Numbered from the stretch's first letter, positions 1-8,110 are shown. The stretch is DNA of 41,784 nt from an uncultured bacterium (GCA_905215755.1 CAJMRE010000015.1:1-41784), one strand, 5' to 3'. Notes: a model not told the origin generated them from the letters alone. A program made the numbers and translations.

Positions 1-17
1 GGTCCTAGTCAATTCAA

Positions 18-92
<75 letters not shown>

Positions 93-124
93 ATTTGATG
101 TGTGCCTTGTTTCAAGGCTTGATT

Positions 125-152
125 AGTATAACCAAGGACGCGTTCCGGTCAA
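125..152 (-). promoter_or_regulatory. Promoter of tRNA-Phe
   Basis: On the minus strand a TTGACC -35 box (147-152) and a TATACT -10 box (125-130) are separated by 16 bp. The expected start is about 25 nt before the tRNA. This is seen directly and matches the housekeeping sigma consensus closely. Confidence 0.7.
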
Positions 153-215
153 CCGAGAATTTTAAAAAAGTTTTTGAGCACAGCCTCGGTTCTATAAATC
201 GGCACGTCAGAGGCA

Positions 216-503
216 TCAGCCGGCAGCAAGAAGTTTTTCACTCAGAGCCGCACGGGCAAACTCACTTGGCGTCATCCCCTCGGCAGCCGCCCGTCGACGA
301 ATGGCCTCCTTCATTCCCAGAGGAATCTTGACCGACAGCGTTGCCGTCCCCTCACCTGAGAGCGGGGGCCGTCCACGCACGATTCCACCAACGGTGTGTT
401 CGCCATCCGGAAACTCTCCGCGCTCGTACGACTCACACCACGCGTCAATCATTTCATCCGTTACAACCTGACCATTAGCGGCCGTATACGTCTTGCCCAT
501 CAT
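216..503 (-). CDS. Ribbon-helix-helix type antitoxin (putative)
   Basis: A 95-residue protein. The start chosen is the first of two tandem ATGs, which overlaps the upstream toxin-like gene by 4 bp (ATGA), a sign of translational coupling. The C-terminal half (about residues 53-93) has a short beta strand (TLSVKIP) and two helices (MKEAIRRRAAAEG, TPSEFARAALSEKL), the pattern of CopG/Arc-type ribbon-helix-helix DNA-binding domains. The N-terminal half is acidic and would be the toxin-neutralising part. Similar gene pairs with the toxin first and an RHH antitoxin second are, as I recall, common in actinobacteria. It probably represses its own promoter. The toxin-antitoxin role is inferred from fold and gene pairing; a plain RHH regulator is the alternative. 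Confidence 0.72.
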   Translation of the reverse strand: MMGKTYTAANGQVVTDEMIDAWCESYERGEFPDGEHTVGGIVRGRPPLSGEGTATLSVKIPLGMKEAIRRRAAAEGMTPSEFARAALSEKLLAAG

Positions 504-766
504 CGACCCCTCTGCCGAGCTCGCTCGATCTCTTGCCAGAATTTCTTCTGAACCGGAGACAGGGCATGAATAATGAGCCATCCACGAATTAGTTCGACCG
601 CAACAAGTTCCACACTTCGACCATCTGGAAGCCATCCAATGGCAAGCCATCTCGGCGGCTCGTCCTCCGACTCGCGGCGAATGCACTCAGTAACCGCAAG
701 CCAAGCGCTAAGCACCTGCTTTTCCGTCAGGTGCTTTTTAGCGTTGGGATGGATCTCAACATCCAT
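500..766 (-). CDS. Small toxin-like protein of a type II toxin-antitoxin pair
   Basis: An 88-residue protein starting MDVEIHPNAKKH. The ATG at 766 is chosen because GGAGGAG lies just upstream; a longer in-frame reading exists but has no such site. The layout (N-terminal basic HPNAKKH segment, a WLAIGWLPDGRSVELVAVEL beta region, then LIIHAL and a basic C-terminal helix) resembles small BrnT/DUF4258-like ribonuclease-fold toxins that are paired with RHH antitoxins, in which strand motifs of the type RSVELVAVE...IIHAL recur. The toxin-first order and 4-bp overlap with the RHH gene fit BrnTA-like modules. The catalytic role is inferred and I cannot assign a named family with certainty. Confidence 0.65.
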   Translation of the reverse strand: MDVEIHPNAKKHLTEKQVLSAWLAVTECIRRESEDEPPRWLAIGWLPDGRSVELVAVELIRGWLIIHALSPVQKKFWQEIERARQRGR

Positions 767-791
767 GCATCTTCTCCTCCATCTTACCCAA

Positions 792-806
792 TTTCGTATG
801 ACGAAA
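792..806. promoter_or_regulatory. Operator-like palindrome upstream of the toxin-antitoxin pair
   Basis: TTTCGT-ATG-ACGAAA is a perfect 6-bp inverted repeat with a 3-bp spacer, 26 bp before the toxin start codon. It lies in the 58-bp gap between the end of the Tad operon and the toxin-antitoxin genes, where an autoregulatory operator would be expected. Binding by the RHH protein is inferred. Confidence 0.45.
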
Positions 807-824
807 GTCCGCTGTCGCCAATTC

Positions 825-1184
825 TTAAGCCGGCACGCGTTGGAGAGCAGGGGTCGAAACAATGATTGAAGAGCGCTCTAGTGCGGCCCAGGCGCCGGGG
901 CAGGAGCACATACGCCAGGGACATACGTTTTCGTAGCGCGCGAGGATATTGCCGTCGCGGTCGATGAAGGCGATGTCGATGGGATAGGCCATAAAACACG
1001 TATGGACCGAAGAGCAGCGTGGAAACGCCATGACGAGCGGCAAGCCGTTGGCGGCAACCGGACGCCGTCCCAGCATGCCGCGCAGGCGCACGACAAACGA
1101 CTCCGCCACCGCAAACTCGGCCGGCGTCCAACCCAGCCTGTTGAGTGCCCGCGCGTAGGCGATGTAGGACGAGACCGCGGTCAC
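825..1184 (-). CDS. DUF192 (UPF0127) family protein
   Basis: A 119-residue protein. The GTG at 1184 overlaps the preceding TadE-like stop codon and has GGGGGTGG at the correct distance. An in-frame ATG at 1205 is an alternative. The core has the DUF192 signature in order: a VVRLRGMLGRR segment, then VHTCFMAYPIDIAFID, then an acidic/aromatic tail around VCPWRMCSCPGA. This family is a small beta barrel of unknown biochemical role; many members are secreted, but this one has no signal peptide. DUF192 genes are often found at the ends of Tad pilus loci, and this one is translationally coupled to the last TadE-like gene, so a pilus-related role is likely but unproven. It closes the Tad operon. Confidence 0.8.
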   Translation of the reverse strand: MTAVSSYIAYARALNRLGWTPAEFAVAESFVVRLRGMLGRRPVAANGLPLVMAFPRCSSVHTCFMAYPIDIAFIDRDGNILARYENVCPWRMCSCPGAWAALERSSIIVSTPALQRVPA

Positions 1185-1657
1185 ATGACCACCCCCGGAC
1201 GCCATGGATCGACCGTCACCGCGCGCTCGTGCGACAACGTTGTCGGCGCCCCCAGCGGAACGCCAGCGATGCTGAGCGAGCTCGGCCACGGCTCATAGCG
1301 CATGGTGCAGGTATAGGTCCTAAACGTGCCGGATAGGGAGAGCAGGCCACCATCCGATGCCTCCGCGCCTTGCTCGCTCGACACTTCGATCTGCAAGTCA
1401 TAGCCTTCCATGGCATTCAGAATTTGAGTCTGAACCGTCGCCGAGGCATCGGCAGAGCTTTCGTCGCCCTCCCCCTCCGACGCCACGGCGTGCGCCAACA
1501 CGATGTCGGGCACCACGCGGTCGAAGCGCGCAACAGCGCTGGCAAAGATCATGACGTTGTACACGATGAGTGCCAGCACCAGCAAAACGGGCGTAACCAC
1601 TGCCATCTCAACCGTCGCTTGGGCGCGCTCCTCGCGCAGACGCATGCGGATACTCAT
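1181..1657 (-). CDS. TadE-like minor pseudopilin (third TadE/G-type gene)
   Basis: A 158-residue protein with a positively charged start (MSIRMRLREERAQ) followed by ATVEMAVVTPVLLVLALIVY, the classic TadE prepilin-like segment with a Glu five or so residues into the hydrophobic helix. After the single membrane helix comes an exported domain of about 110 residues with an acidic, Ser-rich stretch. TadE-type proteins are minor pilins or pseudopilins processed by the Tad prepilin peptidase and needed for pilus assembly. Its start codon overlaps the stop of the large upstream gene (TAATG) and its end overlaps the DUF192 start, so it belongs to one polycistronic message. Confidence 0.85.
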   Translation of the reverse strand: MSIRMRLREERAQATVEMAVVTPVLLVLALIVYNVMIFASAVARFDRVVPDIVLAHAVASEGEGDESSADASATVQTQILNAMEGYDLQIEVSSEQGAEASDGGLLSLSGTFRTYTCTMRYEPWPSSLSIAGVPLGAPTTLSHERAVTVDPWRPGVVM

Positions 1658-3810
1658 TACGACCCACCGCCCAGAGCGCCAACCAGCGTGGCGACATCGA
1701 CGGTGAGCGGGATGGAGCCGCCGCCGGGCAGAGGAATCTCCGCAAGTGTGAACACCGTACCGCTAATGGTGCGTTCGACTTGATATTCCAACGCCTCGCA
1801 AAGCGCCTTGGGATCGGTCACGCCCAACGGAATACTTCGCAGTTTGTCTTGCGTTTGAGAGAGACCCGCAATGTCAGACCCCGGACTCTTAATGACGTTG
1901 GCGGAATCGGTCAGCACCGGCTTTCGCAGGCGCAAGTCGCACGGTTCCAAACCCAGCGCCGCCACGGACGCCGAAACGGTATCGCCGAGCCACGATGCAA
2001 TGGAGCCCAACGCACCGCTGCCCCCTCCTAGGTCTTTAATCATCTCGTCCATAAGTTCGTCGGCCGAACCTTGGATGTCTCCGTATCCCACGAGTAGCCG
2101 TCCCCAAACATCCATGACGCCGTCGAGCACGCCGGCAACGCCGCCCGAGCGTTCCTTCAATGTCGAGAAAAATCGCGAAAGCACGTTGTTTTGCGCCGTC
2201 GCCTCATCGGGCGCCAGCACCGCGGCAGAGATAGCACCGCGATCGCCAAGCCTGACTGCCGCGTTAAACGAGGAGTTAAGTTGATCGGGGCTGGTAATGT
2301 CACCCGAAACTGCAAAGGCGACCACGCCGTTGCGGCCAGGTGGGGCGATACGCGGGCGCTCGCCGGAAAGCGCTTTAATGGCCTGGTCAAACGCATTGCC
2401 CGCACGGTCGGCCTCATCCTCGGTCTGACGCTCAAGTTCGAGTTCTTTGTTGCGGCATTCGACGTAGTCTTCCAGAGCCTCTTTGAATCGATCAAAGTGG
2501 TACTCAAAGCCGTTTTCGATAGAAGTCGAAGGAGCCGCAACGGCACCGAGCGACGAAACACCAAAATGGCATCTATTGCATTTGTCCTGCCCGTCATAAG
2601 CAGCAACCGAGGCCAGCCCGCATGGCGCCCCCTTCTTATAGTTGGGGCAACTCGTTCCGTAATGCAGATACGTCTTGCCATCGATGGCACTGGTTGGCCA
2701 CACCGTATCGGTATAGAGTTCCGTCGCTCGCACCTCGTCAGTGTTGCGCGGCAACAGCGGGATATAGGAAGCGACTTCATCTCCGTCCTCGGTTACATAT
2801 GCACGATTGACCTCTGTACTCGCATAGGTGTAAAACGCCTTGCGCGCCGCCGACTCCGCCTTCGTCTCGACGCTTGAACCCTGCGGTTTTTCGTCTGCCA
2901 GGCGTTGACGGTAGTAGGTCTTCGCGCGGTCGAGCGCCACCTGTGGCTCCCACGAAATGCTCGAGGCATAATGCGGGTTCTGCTCACCCGAGAGCTTTGC
3001 CAAACTCCTCGTACGTTCCCACATGCATGAACAGCTACCGACCGAAGCCGGAACCGATCCACCGCAATCCGCAAGCCAGGCGCGTTCTTTTGCTTTCGCC
3101 GTCTCCTCCAAGGCCTTCTGCAGCTCATCTGCTGCGCGCTCCAGATCTTTCGATGTGTCTTTAATGGCATCGGTCGAGATCTCAGAACCCTCGAGCGCAA
3201 CGAAATCCGACTCGGACGTCCTGGGCACGGCAAGCGCCGTACCGGTATAGGTCACACTATCGGTATCCTGCGCCGACACCGCCTGCGTGGCACGCGCGGC
3301 AATCAGATACGGCAGAGCCGTCTCGATTTTCTGCAAGCCTTCCGATGCGCTTTTGGCAAACTTGTTGCGCGTTTTAATGATCTCAATCCCGGTGTCGACC
3401 ATATTGCCGGCAACTGGTTCGGCACCCGGGATGAGGATGGCGACCAGGCCCGTCCCGATCGTGGCAAACCCCGCTAGCCCCAGACTCAAGATGCTCGCAT
3501 CAACCACCGTGGCAGCCGTGTGATAGGACGACACTACGTTGGCACCCGCCAGCGCGCCGCTATCGGCCGCCACCTGGGTGTCCCCCGCGCGCGACATGCT
3601 CCATATCGCCGCGGTCGACGAAAACAACAACGTGAGCACCACTAGGATGACCACGGCAGAAGAAAGCGTGGTGTAGGCACCGTCTTCGATAAACAGGTCG
3701 ATACCGGCGCGGCCCATAAAGCCGCCTCGCTTGCGATGGCAGCTCGGACGGCGCGTCAAAACGCGTCTAGACCAGAAACGCTTAATCCCATGCAGCAATC
3801 CACGAATCAT
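1657..3810 (-). CDS. Large TadG-like pilus assembly protein with Cys-rich exported region
   Basis: A 717-residue protein. The ATG at 3810 is chosen for its GGGAG site; it lies inside the 3' end of the preceding TadE-like gene. A basic N-terminus of about 35 residues is followed by a membrane helix (LSSAVVILVVLTLLFSSTAA) and then AADSGALAGA, the pattern seen in TadG/RcpC-adjacent 'Flp pilus-assembly TadE/G-like' proteins. A second hydrophobic stretch (about residues 110-140) follows. The exported portion holds long helical, Ala/Glu-rich regions. It also carries a Cys-rich middle: CGG, CSC, and a cluster of SC, PC, DKC and RC over about 35 residues, probably disulfide bonded or metal binding. 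It is much larger than usual TadE/TadG proteins and may be a tip or adhesive subunit; that is inference. Confidence 0.75.
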   Translation of the reverse strand: MIRGLLHGIKRFWSRRVLTRRPSCHRKRGGFMGRAGIDLFIEDGAYTTLSSAVVILVVLTLLFSSTAAIWSMSRAGDTQVAADSGALAGANVVSSYHTAATVVDASILSLGLAGFATIGTGLVAILIPGAEPVAGNMVDTGIEIIKTRNKFAKSASEGLQKIETALPYLIAARATQAVSAQDTDSVTYTGTALAVPRTSESDFVALEGSEISTDAIKDTSKDLERAADELQKALEETAKAKERAWLADCGGSVPASVGSCSCMWERTRSLAKLSGEQNPHYASSISWEPQVALDRAKTYYRQRLADEKPQGSSVETKAESAARKAFYTYASTEVNRAYVTEDGDEVASYIPLLPRNTDEVRATELYTDTVWPTSAIDGKTYLHYGTSCPNYKKGAPCGLASVAAYDGQDKCNRCHFGVSSLGAVAAPSTSIENGFEYHFDRFKEALEDYVECRNKELELERQTEDEADRAGNAFDQAIKALSGERPRIAPPGRNGVVAFAVSGDITSPDQLNSSFNAAVRLGDRGAISAAVLAPDEATAQNNVLSRFFSTLKERSGGVAGVLDGVMDVWGRLLVGYGDIQGSADELMDEMIKDLGGGSGALGSIASWLGDTVSASVAALGLEPCDLRLRKPVLTDSANVIKSPGSDIAGLSQTQDKLRSIPLGVTDPKALCEALEYQVERTISGTVFTLAEIPLPGGGSIPLTVDVATLVGALGGGS

Positions 3811-4318
3811 AATCTCCCTCCAGCCATTCGGGACGTGATTGATACGAGACATCGACCTTGAGCTCAACGTAGCCGCCCTCGGCGGTACCACCCATAACCT
3901 GCGCAAACGCACCGATCACAGGCAACGGCTTGACCTCGCCGGAAACGGACACGGACGAGACGCCGCCCGCATCGGCCCGGCTAAGCTCGACATCCCACGA
4001 CAACGGCCCGCCGGCATGAAAGATCGAAACGTTGGGCACTGCGGCAAGCCGGCGGAGGGTGAACTCCTTAAGATCGTCGTCCTCCGCCGTCGTCGTGGTC
4101 ATGAGCCGCGCGGTCTCGGCGGCGGCAGACTCCATGACCGCGCGCGTATAAAGCAGGCACACCGGTTGCAGTGCGAGAAGGATGAGCGTCAGAAACGTCG
4201 GCAGCAAAAAAGCGGCCTCGACCGTAGACTGCGCCCGGTCCTCGCGCGCGATATCAATACAACGCGATGTCCTTAGCGCCCGTAGCGGCGTCGATAACCG
4301 ACGTCGAGGCAACGCCAT
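3782..4318 (-). CDS. TadE-like minor pseudopilin (start uncertain)
   Basis: The certain part begins near 4256 with AREDRAQSTVEAAFLLPTFL, a clear TadE prepilin-like segment (Gln-Ser-Thr-Val-Glu before the membrane helix), followed by an exported domain of about 125 residues. The only in-frame ATG upstream is at 4318, which lies 65 bp inside the preceding Flp-like gene and would add a basic Arg-rich leader. No ATG, GTG or TTG is available closer to the domain. An ATT codon at 4258 overlaps the upstream stop (ATTGA), with AAGGA about 11 nt before it, so a rare AUU start is possible. I give the ATG coordinates but consider both open. It overlaps the next gene by 29 bp. Confidence 0.7.
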   Translation of the reverse strand: MALPRRRLSTPLRALRTSRCIDIAREDRAQSTVEAAFLLPTFLTLILLALQPVCLLYTRAVMESAAAETARLMTTTTAEDDDLKEFTLRRLAAVPNVSIFHAGGPLSWDVELSRADAGGVSSVSVSGEVKPLPVIGAFAQVMGGTAEGGYVELKVDVSYQSRPEWLEGDYDSWIAAWD

Positions 4319-4472
4319 GGGATGCCGCCCGCTCAACCAGCGCCGCCAAGCGTCCATCGGTGCCAGCACGCCAAAGTCCCACAATCGCCAGCACGATCGA
4401 TAACAGCGCCACCGTGACGATGGCGTATTCGACCGTCGCCTGGGCAGATTCCTCACGCAGAATGCTATGCAT
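4254..4472 (-). CDS. Second Flp-like small pilin or pseudopilin
   Basis: A 72-residue protein that starts with a short charged leader and then reads EESAQATVEYAIVTVALLS, closely parallel to the Flp pilin encoded upstream (EESAQGTTEYAILVGVLVV). The expected prepilin peptidase cut would be just before TVEY, but the residue before it is Ala instead of the usual Gly. The C-terminal 40 residues are more polar than in Flp. The RBS (AAGGAGG) is embedded in the last codons of the upstream gene, which ends 1 nt before this ATG. It may be a minor pilin diluted into the fibre, or a small TadE-type protein. Confidence 0.8.
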   Translation of the reverse strand: MHSILREESAQATVEYAIVTVALLSIVLAIVGLWRAGTDGRLAALVERAASHGVASTSVIDAATGAKDIALY

Positions 4473-4473
4473 T

Positions 4474-5037
4474 TCACGATCCCTCCTTTGAGCTTATTGT
4501 TTGCGGGACCAGACGCACGGCGCGCAGACGACACGAAGCATCGCCAGCATCCGCGGCAACCGTCACCATATCGACCCAGCCGCGCCCATCGCGCACGATG
4601 GCGCCCCATACGTTGCCCTTAATATCGAGATAGCCGCTCAGGGCGAGCTGGGCCGTTGGCACCTCGCGGTAGGCGCGTAACATATCCGCCGCTGCCTCGG
4701 TCATCGGTCGGTCCTCGGACCATGCAAGCCGGACCGCAATCGCGTTGTCCTCAGGTGAATCCGTCGCAGTGCCAGACCGCTTGTCGAGCGTCCGCAGAAA
4801 GGTTTGCGCCGTGACAGCGACATCCGAATCGTCCGCATCTCGCATCTCATCTTTTTGAGACGCCACCGCCGAATCTGAGCCCGAATCGAAGGCGGCCCCA
4901 GGACGCTGCTGCCGCGCGGCGTTAAGCCCCCAAAGCACCGCCGCTATCGCCACGGTCAGGCAAGCAAACACCAGCAGCACCCCGATGGGGCGCTCGCCCT
5001 CTACAGGCTGTTGATGCCCTCGCTGATAGCGTTCCAT
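4474..5037 (-). CDS. Membrane-anchored protein of the Tad operon, unknown function
   Basis: A 187-residue protein I do not recognise as a named family. A short basic, Pro/Glu-containing N-terminus (about 17 residues) precedes one membrane helix (PIGVLLVFACLTVAIAAVLW, residues 17-36). An acidic, low-complexity linker of about 45 residues follows, then an exported domain of about 110 residues with predicted alternating helix and strand (LSGYLDIKGNVWGAIVRDG, then VDMVTVAAD). The start overlaps the end of the flp gene by 37 bp. Its position between the two Flp-like genes suggests an accessory role in fibre assembly or anchoring. The ORF is well supported by coupling on both sides. Confidence 0.75.
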   Translation of the reverse strand: MERYQRGHQQPVEGERPIGVLLVFACLTVAIAAVLWGLNAARQQRPGAAFDSGSDSAVASQKDEMRDADDSDVAVTAQTFLRTLDKRSGTATDSPEDNAIAVRLAWSEDRPMTEAAADMLRAYREVPTAQLALSGYLDIKGNVWGAIVRDGRGWVDMVTVAADAGDASCRLRAVRLVPQTISSKEGS

Positions 5038-5234
5038 AGATCTTGGACCTTGCCCTTAAATGCGACAATGGCAATGATGGCGATCACCACGAGCACGCCG
5101 ACCAAGATGGCGTATTCGGTGGTGCCCTGCGCACTCTCCTCCTGCAGTAGCTCCCCGGCATGCTGGCGAGCGCGAATTGACTGGCAAACAGCCCAGCTCC
5201 AGACCTTGCCAGCAACGTCAGTCATCGTGTTCAT
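5001..5234 (-). CDS. flp: Flp/Fap-type major pilin
   Basis: A 77-residue protein with the full Flp pattern: a charged leader of about 37 residues, then the prepilin peptidase site ESAQG/TTEYAILVGVL with Gly at -1 and Glu at +4 of the mature chain. The hydrophobic helix (VLVVIAIIAIVAFKG) and a short amphipathic end (KVQDLWNAISEGINSL) follow. The mature pilin would be about 40 residues. The start follows GGAGGAATAC. The leader is longer than in many Flp proteins and contains a Cys. This is most likely the main structural subunit of the Tad fibre; the peptidase that would cut it is not encoded here. Confidence 0.93.
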   Translation of the reverse strand: MNTMTDVAGKVWSWAVCQSIRARQHAGELLQEESAQGTTEYAILVGVLVVIAIIAIVAFKGKVQDLWNAISEGINSL

Positions 5235-5244
5235 GTATTCCTCC

Positions 5245-5886
5245 CTACATCATCCCGCCTGCTCCCAACAGCGGGCCCAATATGGACAGAAGCAACGCCG
5301 GCAAGATGAGTGTGCCGGTGGGAATCAGCAGCTTGACGGGCGCACGCTCGATCTCGCGCTCGACCGCGGCGCGATGAGCCGCACGGATCTCGCGACTTTG
5401 AGCGGCCAGTGTCTCGGCAAGTGGGGCACCCAAGGCGAGCGCCTGTCCCACCGTGATGGCAAAGGTCTCGAGCGCTCGCACGTCCAGGTCGCGCGCGGCG
5501 GCCAACAACTCGTCCTCACGCGTGCCCACGCCCACCTGCCACGCCATGCAGGCCCGCTCAAGTCGAAGAGCCAGCACTGACCGGCGGTTGGCGCAGAAAA
5601 TCTCAAGCGCCGCATCAAACGAAAGACCGGCCGAAAGACCCAAGCGCACAACATCGATCATCTCGGACACTTCGCCGAGCGACACTCGCGCCGGGCCGCC
5701 CGCTCCAACCGCGCCCTTCATTCGCGCGGTCAGAGCATCGACCACCGAGCGACCCGCGGCAGCGACCAGCACCGCCTCGCGCTTGCAGGCCTCTGCGATC
5801 TTGCGTGCATCCGCCCGATCCAAACCCGTCGCGACAAATACACTCAGAGCGCACAGGCAAGCCGCAACTGCAACCGGGGCGCTCAT
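5245..5886 (-). CDS. tadC: Tad inner-membrane platform protein TadC-like
   Basis: A 213-residue protein. The ATG at 5886 overlaps the tadB stop as ATGA. An N-terminal membrane segment (APVAVAACLCALSVFVAT) precedes a type II secretion F-like domain: EMIDVVRLGLSAGLSFDAAL, an LALRLERACMAW region, ETFAITVGQALALGAPLAET, and C-terminal membrane segments (LILPALLLSILGPLLGAGG). TadC partners TadB to form the membrane platform on which TadA acts. It is shorter than many TadC proteins (about 290-310), with less sequence before the T2SF domain. It lies 10 bp before flp. Confidence 0.88.
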   Translation of the reverse strand: MSAPVAVAACLCALSVFVATGLDRADARKIAEACKREAVLVAAAGRSVVDALTARMKGAVGAGGPARVSLGEVSEMIDVVRLGLSAGLSFDAALEIFCANRRSVLALRLERACMAWQVGVGTREDELLAAARDLDVRALETFAITVGQALALGAPLAETLAAQSREIRAAHRAAVEREIERAPVKLLIPTGTLILPALLLSILGPLLGAGGMM

Positions 5887-6809
5887 AGCTCCACCCGCAT
5901 AATGCGCCTGATAACCACCAGGGCAACGGCGTTGAGGGCAAGACCCAGCACCACAGCGCCCGCGCCGGCAGGCGTCGCAAGACCGCGACGAAAATCTGCC
6001 GAAAGCAGCGCCAACACCGCGCACATGCCCGTCGGCATCGCCGCGACCATATGCGCAGACATGCGGGCCTGCGACGTCTTAACATCTAGGCGGCGCTTGA
6101 GCTCAATGCGCTCCCCCACCATGCTCGACGCCTCGGACAGTAAGTCGGCAAGCGGAGCGCCGGTGCGCTGTGACACCTTAAGCGCCAAGGTCACAAGCGA
6201 AAGACCGGGGGCGTCGATGCGCACGAGCAAGTCATCGAGCGCGTCGGTCGCCGAGATGCCGCAATCGATCGCCGCCGCCACCCGCAAAAACTCGGTATGC
6301 ACCGGTTCTTGCGCATGAGCGCCCACAAAGCGCATGCCCTGAGCCAGCGAATGTCCCGAGGCAAGCGACATGGAAAGTGCGGTAAACGCCTCGGGCATGG
6401 CCTCTTCTGCATCGTGTTGCTCGCGCCGGCTCTCAAAGCCATCCCGAGCGGCGCCAACGGCAATCGGAGCAACAAGTCCCAAGGCAAATCCGAGAGGCGA
6501 TAACGACACCATCGTTAGCAATACGCAGCAGACACCGCTCGATAGCAGTAGAAACGCCAAACGCCCCGAAGCATCTTCGATCACGAGGCCAAGGCGATGC
6601 GCCGGAGCCAGCGATGTCCACGAACGGGCGATCTTTTTCAGCAGATCGTTTTCCACCAGCTCACGCGGCAGCTTCTCTGCCACCGTCTCGAGCGCCTGAC
6701 GCGCCAGCTCCGCCGGCGGCACCTGCGGCACACGAGGTTCCGCCCCGCACGCCGTCGCAACAGAAAACCCTGCCAAACCCCCTACGACGAGGGGCACAGC
6801 GACCTCCAT
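5883..6809 (-). CDS. tadB: Tad inner-membrane platform protein TadB-like
   Basis: A 308-residue membrane protein overlapping the TadA gene by 28 bp. An N-terminal hydrophobic segment (VPLVVGGLAGFSVATAC), a soluble stretch, then two membrane segments (LAFLLLSSGVCCVLLTMVS and LGFALGLVAPIAVGAA) precede the T2SF domain: EAMPEAFTALSMSLASGHSL, a helical hairpin, and LALKVSQRTGAPLADLLSEA. Paired C-terminal membrane helices end the protein. TadB is the second platform component with TadC. Order and overlaps match standard tadABC arrangements. Confidence 0.88.
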   Translation of the reverse strand: MEVAVPLVVGGLAGFSVATACGAEPRVPQVPPAELARQALETVAEKLPRELVENDLLKKIARSWTSLAPAHRLGLVIEDASGRLAFLLLSSGVCCVLLTMVSLSPLGFALGLVAPIAVGAARDGFESRREQHDAEEAMPEAFTALSMSLASGHSLAQGMRFVGAHAQEPVHTEFLRVAAAIDCGISATDALDDLLVRIDAPGLSLVTLALKVSQRTGAPLADLLSEASSMVGERIELKRRLDVKTSQARMSAHMVAAMPTGMCAVLALLSADFRRGLATPAGAGAVVLGLALNAVALVVIRRIMRVEL

Positions 6810-8110
6810 TCGTCCACCTCCTCTTGTGTGAGCGTCCCCGACCGCAGGCCTTCTGCGATAAACGGCGGCTCGCGGTCAAGCTTCCAGGTGCGCTCGGCGG
6901 CATCGAAAGTCACATAGCGCTCGAGCTCTACGCCGCCCGACGCGGCGCGACGCACCCCCGAATACGAGGAGACGAAGCGCCTGCCATCGGCGTGGCGCTC
7001 AGACATCACGATGCCGTCGAGCGCCATGGCAATCTGCTCCTCGATGAGCTCGCTCGGCAGATCGATGCCATAACGTGCAAGCAACGTCAGACGCACCACG
7101 GTCTCCTGCTCGGAACCCGCATGAAGCGTGGTGAGCGACCCGTCGTGGCCCGTGTTCATGGCCTGCAACATGTCGCAGCACTCGGCACCGCGCACCTCGC
7201 CCACCACGATGCGGTCGGGGCGCATGCGCAGGGCATTGGTCACCAGGTCGCGGATCGTCACCGCGCCCTCGCCCTCAATTGAAGCCTCGCGCGCCTCTAG
7301 ACGCACCACGTGCGGATGATGCGCAAACTTGAGTTCGGCAGAGTCCTCGATCGTCACGATGCGCTCGCCGGTGGAAATCTCGCATGACAACGCGTTGAGC
7401 AGGGTGGTCTTACCAGATCCCGTGCCTCCCGCAACCGCCAGGTCCTGTCTCAGCGACACCGCGCATGACAGCAGCTGCGCATACCAAAGCGGCAGCGACC
7501 CCAGCCCCACAAGCTCGTCCAGCGAGCAGATGCGGTCCGAGAACTTTCGGATGGTGAGAATCGGTCCGTCAATCGCCACAGGCGGAATCACCGCGTTGAC
7601 GCGATAGCCCGTTTTGAGGCGGGCGTTGACGATGGGGCTGCGCTCGTCGATACGGCGACCAAGTGGCGAGATGATGCGGTCGATAAGCACACGAATCTGC
7701 TCATCATCCTCAAACGCATGCTCGATGGGGTACAAGACGCCGCCGCGTTCAAAGAAGGCCGAGCGGCAGCCGTTGATCATGATCTCGGTAACGGTATCGT
7801 CCTCGATGAGCGGCTGCAACGGCCCCAAGCCCACCACGTCATCCAAAATCTCGTCGATGATGGTCTCGCGCTCGGTCGTCGCGAGATCGGTCGGCTCCTC
7901 AACATTGAGCGCCGCCTCCACCGCGGGACGCAATTCCGAGCGGGCAAGTACCGGGTCGATATAGGCGCTGATACGCGCCACTTCGTCGTAACCCATGCGG
8001 TCCATCACGGCGCGCTTGGTGCGTCGTTTCACCGCGCGGCGGCGCCCCGCATCTACAGGCGCTGCCGCCGCTGCAGCGCCGGCAGCCTTAATCCTCGTTT
8101 GCAGGCTCAT
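6782..8110 (-). CDS. tadA: Tad/CpaF pilus assembly ATPase
   Basis: A 442-residue secretion ATPase of the CpaF/TadA family. After a basic Ala-rich N-terminus comes the N-terminal domain (DEILDDVVGLGPLQPLIEDD, then TEIMINGC), which is characteristic of CpaF. The nucleotide-binding domain contains Walker A GGTGSGKTT (residues 228-236), an acidic IVTIEDSAEL box, Walker B RPDRIVVGEVRG and a His box around TGHDGSLTTLHAGS. It powers extension (and perhaps retraction) of the Tad fibre from the cytoplasmic face of the platform TadB/TadC. The start codon overlaps the TadZ gene end by 4 bp. All expected motifs are present. Confidence 0.95.
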   Translation of the reverse strand: MSLQTRIKAAGAAAAAAPVDAGRRRAVKRRTKRAVMDRMGYDEVARISAYIDPVLARSELRPAVEAALNVEEPTDLATTERETIIDEILDDVVGLGPLQPLIEDDTVTEIMINGCRSAFFERGGVLYPIEHAFEDDEQIRVLIDRIISPLGRRIDERSPIVNARLKTGYRVNAVIPPVAIDGPILTIRKFSDRICSLDELVGLGSLPLWYAQLLSCAVSLRQDLAVAGGTGSGKTTLLNALSCEISTGERIVTIEDSAELKFAHHPHVVRLEAREASIEGEGAVTIRDLVTNALRMRPDRIVVGEVRGAECCDMLQAMNTGHDGSLTTLHAGSEQETVVRLTLLARYGIDLPSELIEEQIAMALDGIVMSERHADGRRFVSSYSGVRRAASGGVELERYVTFDAAERTWKLDREPPFIAEGLRSGTLTQEEVDEWRSLCPSS

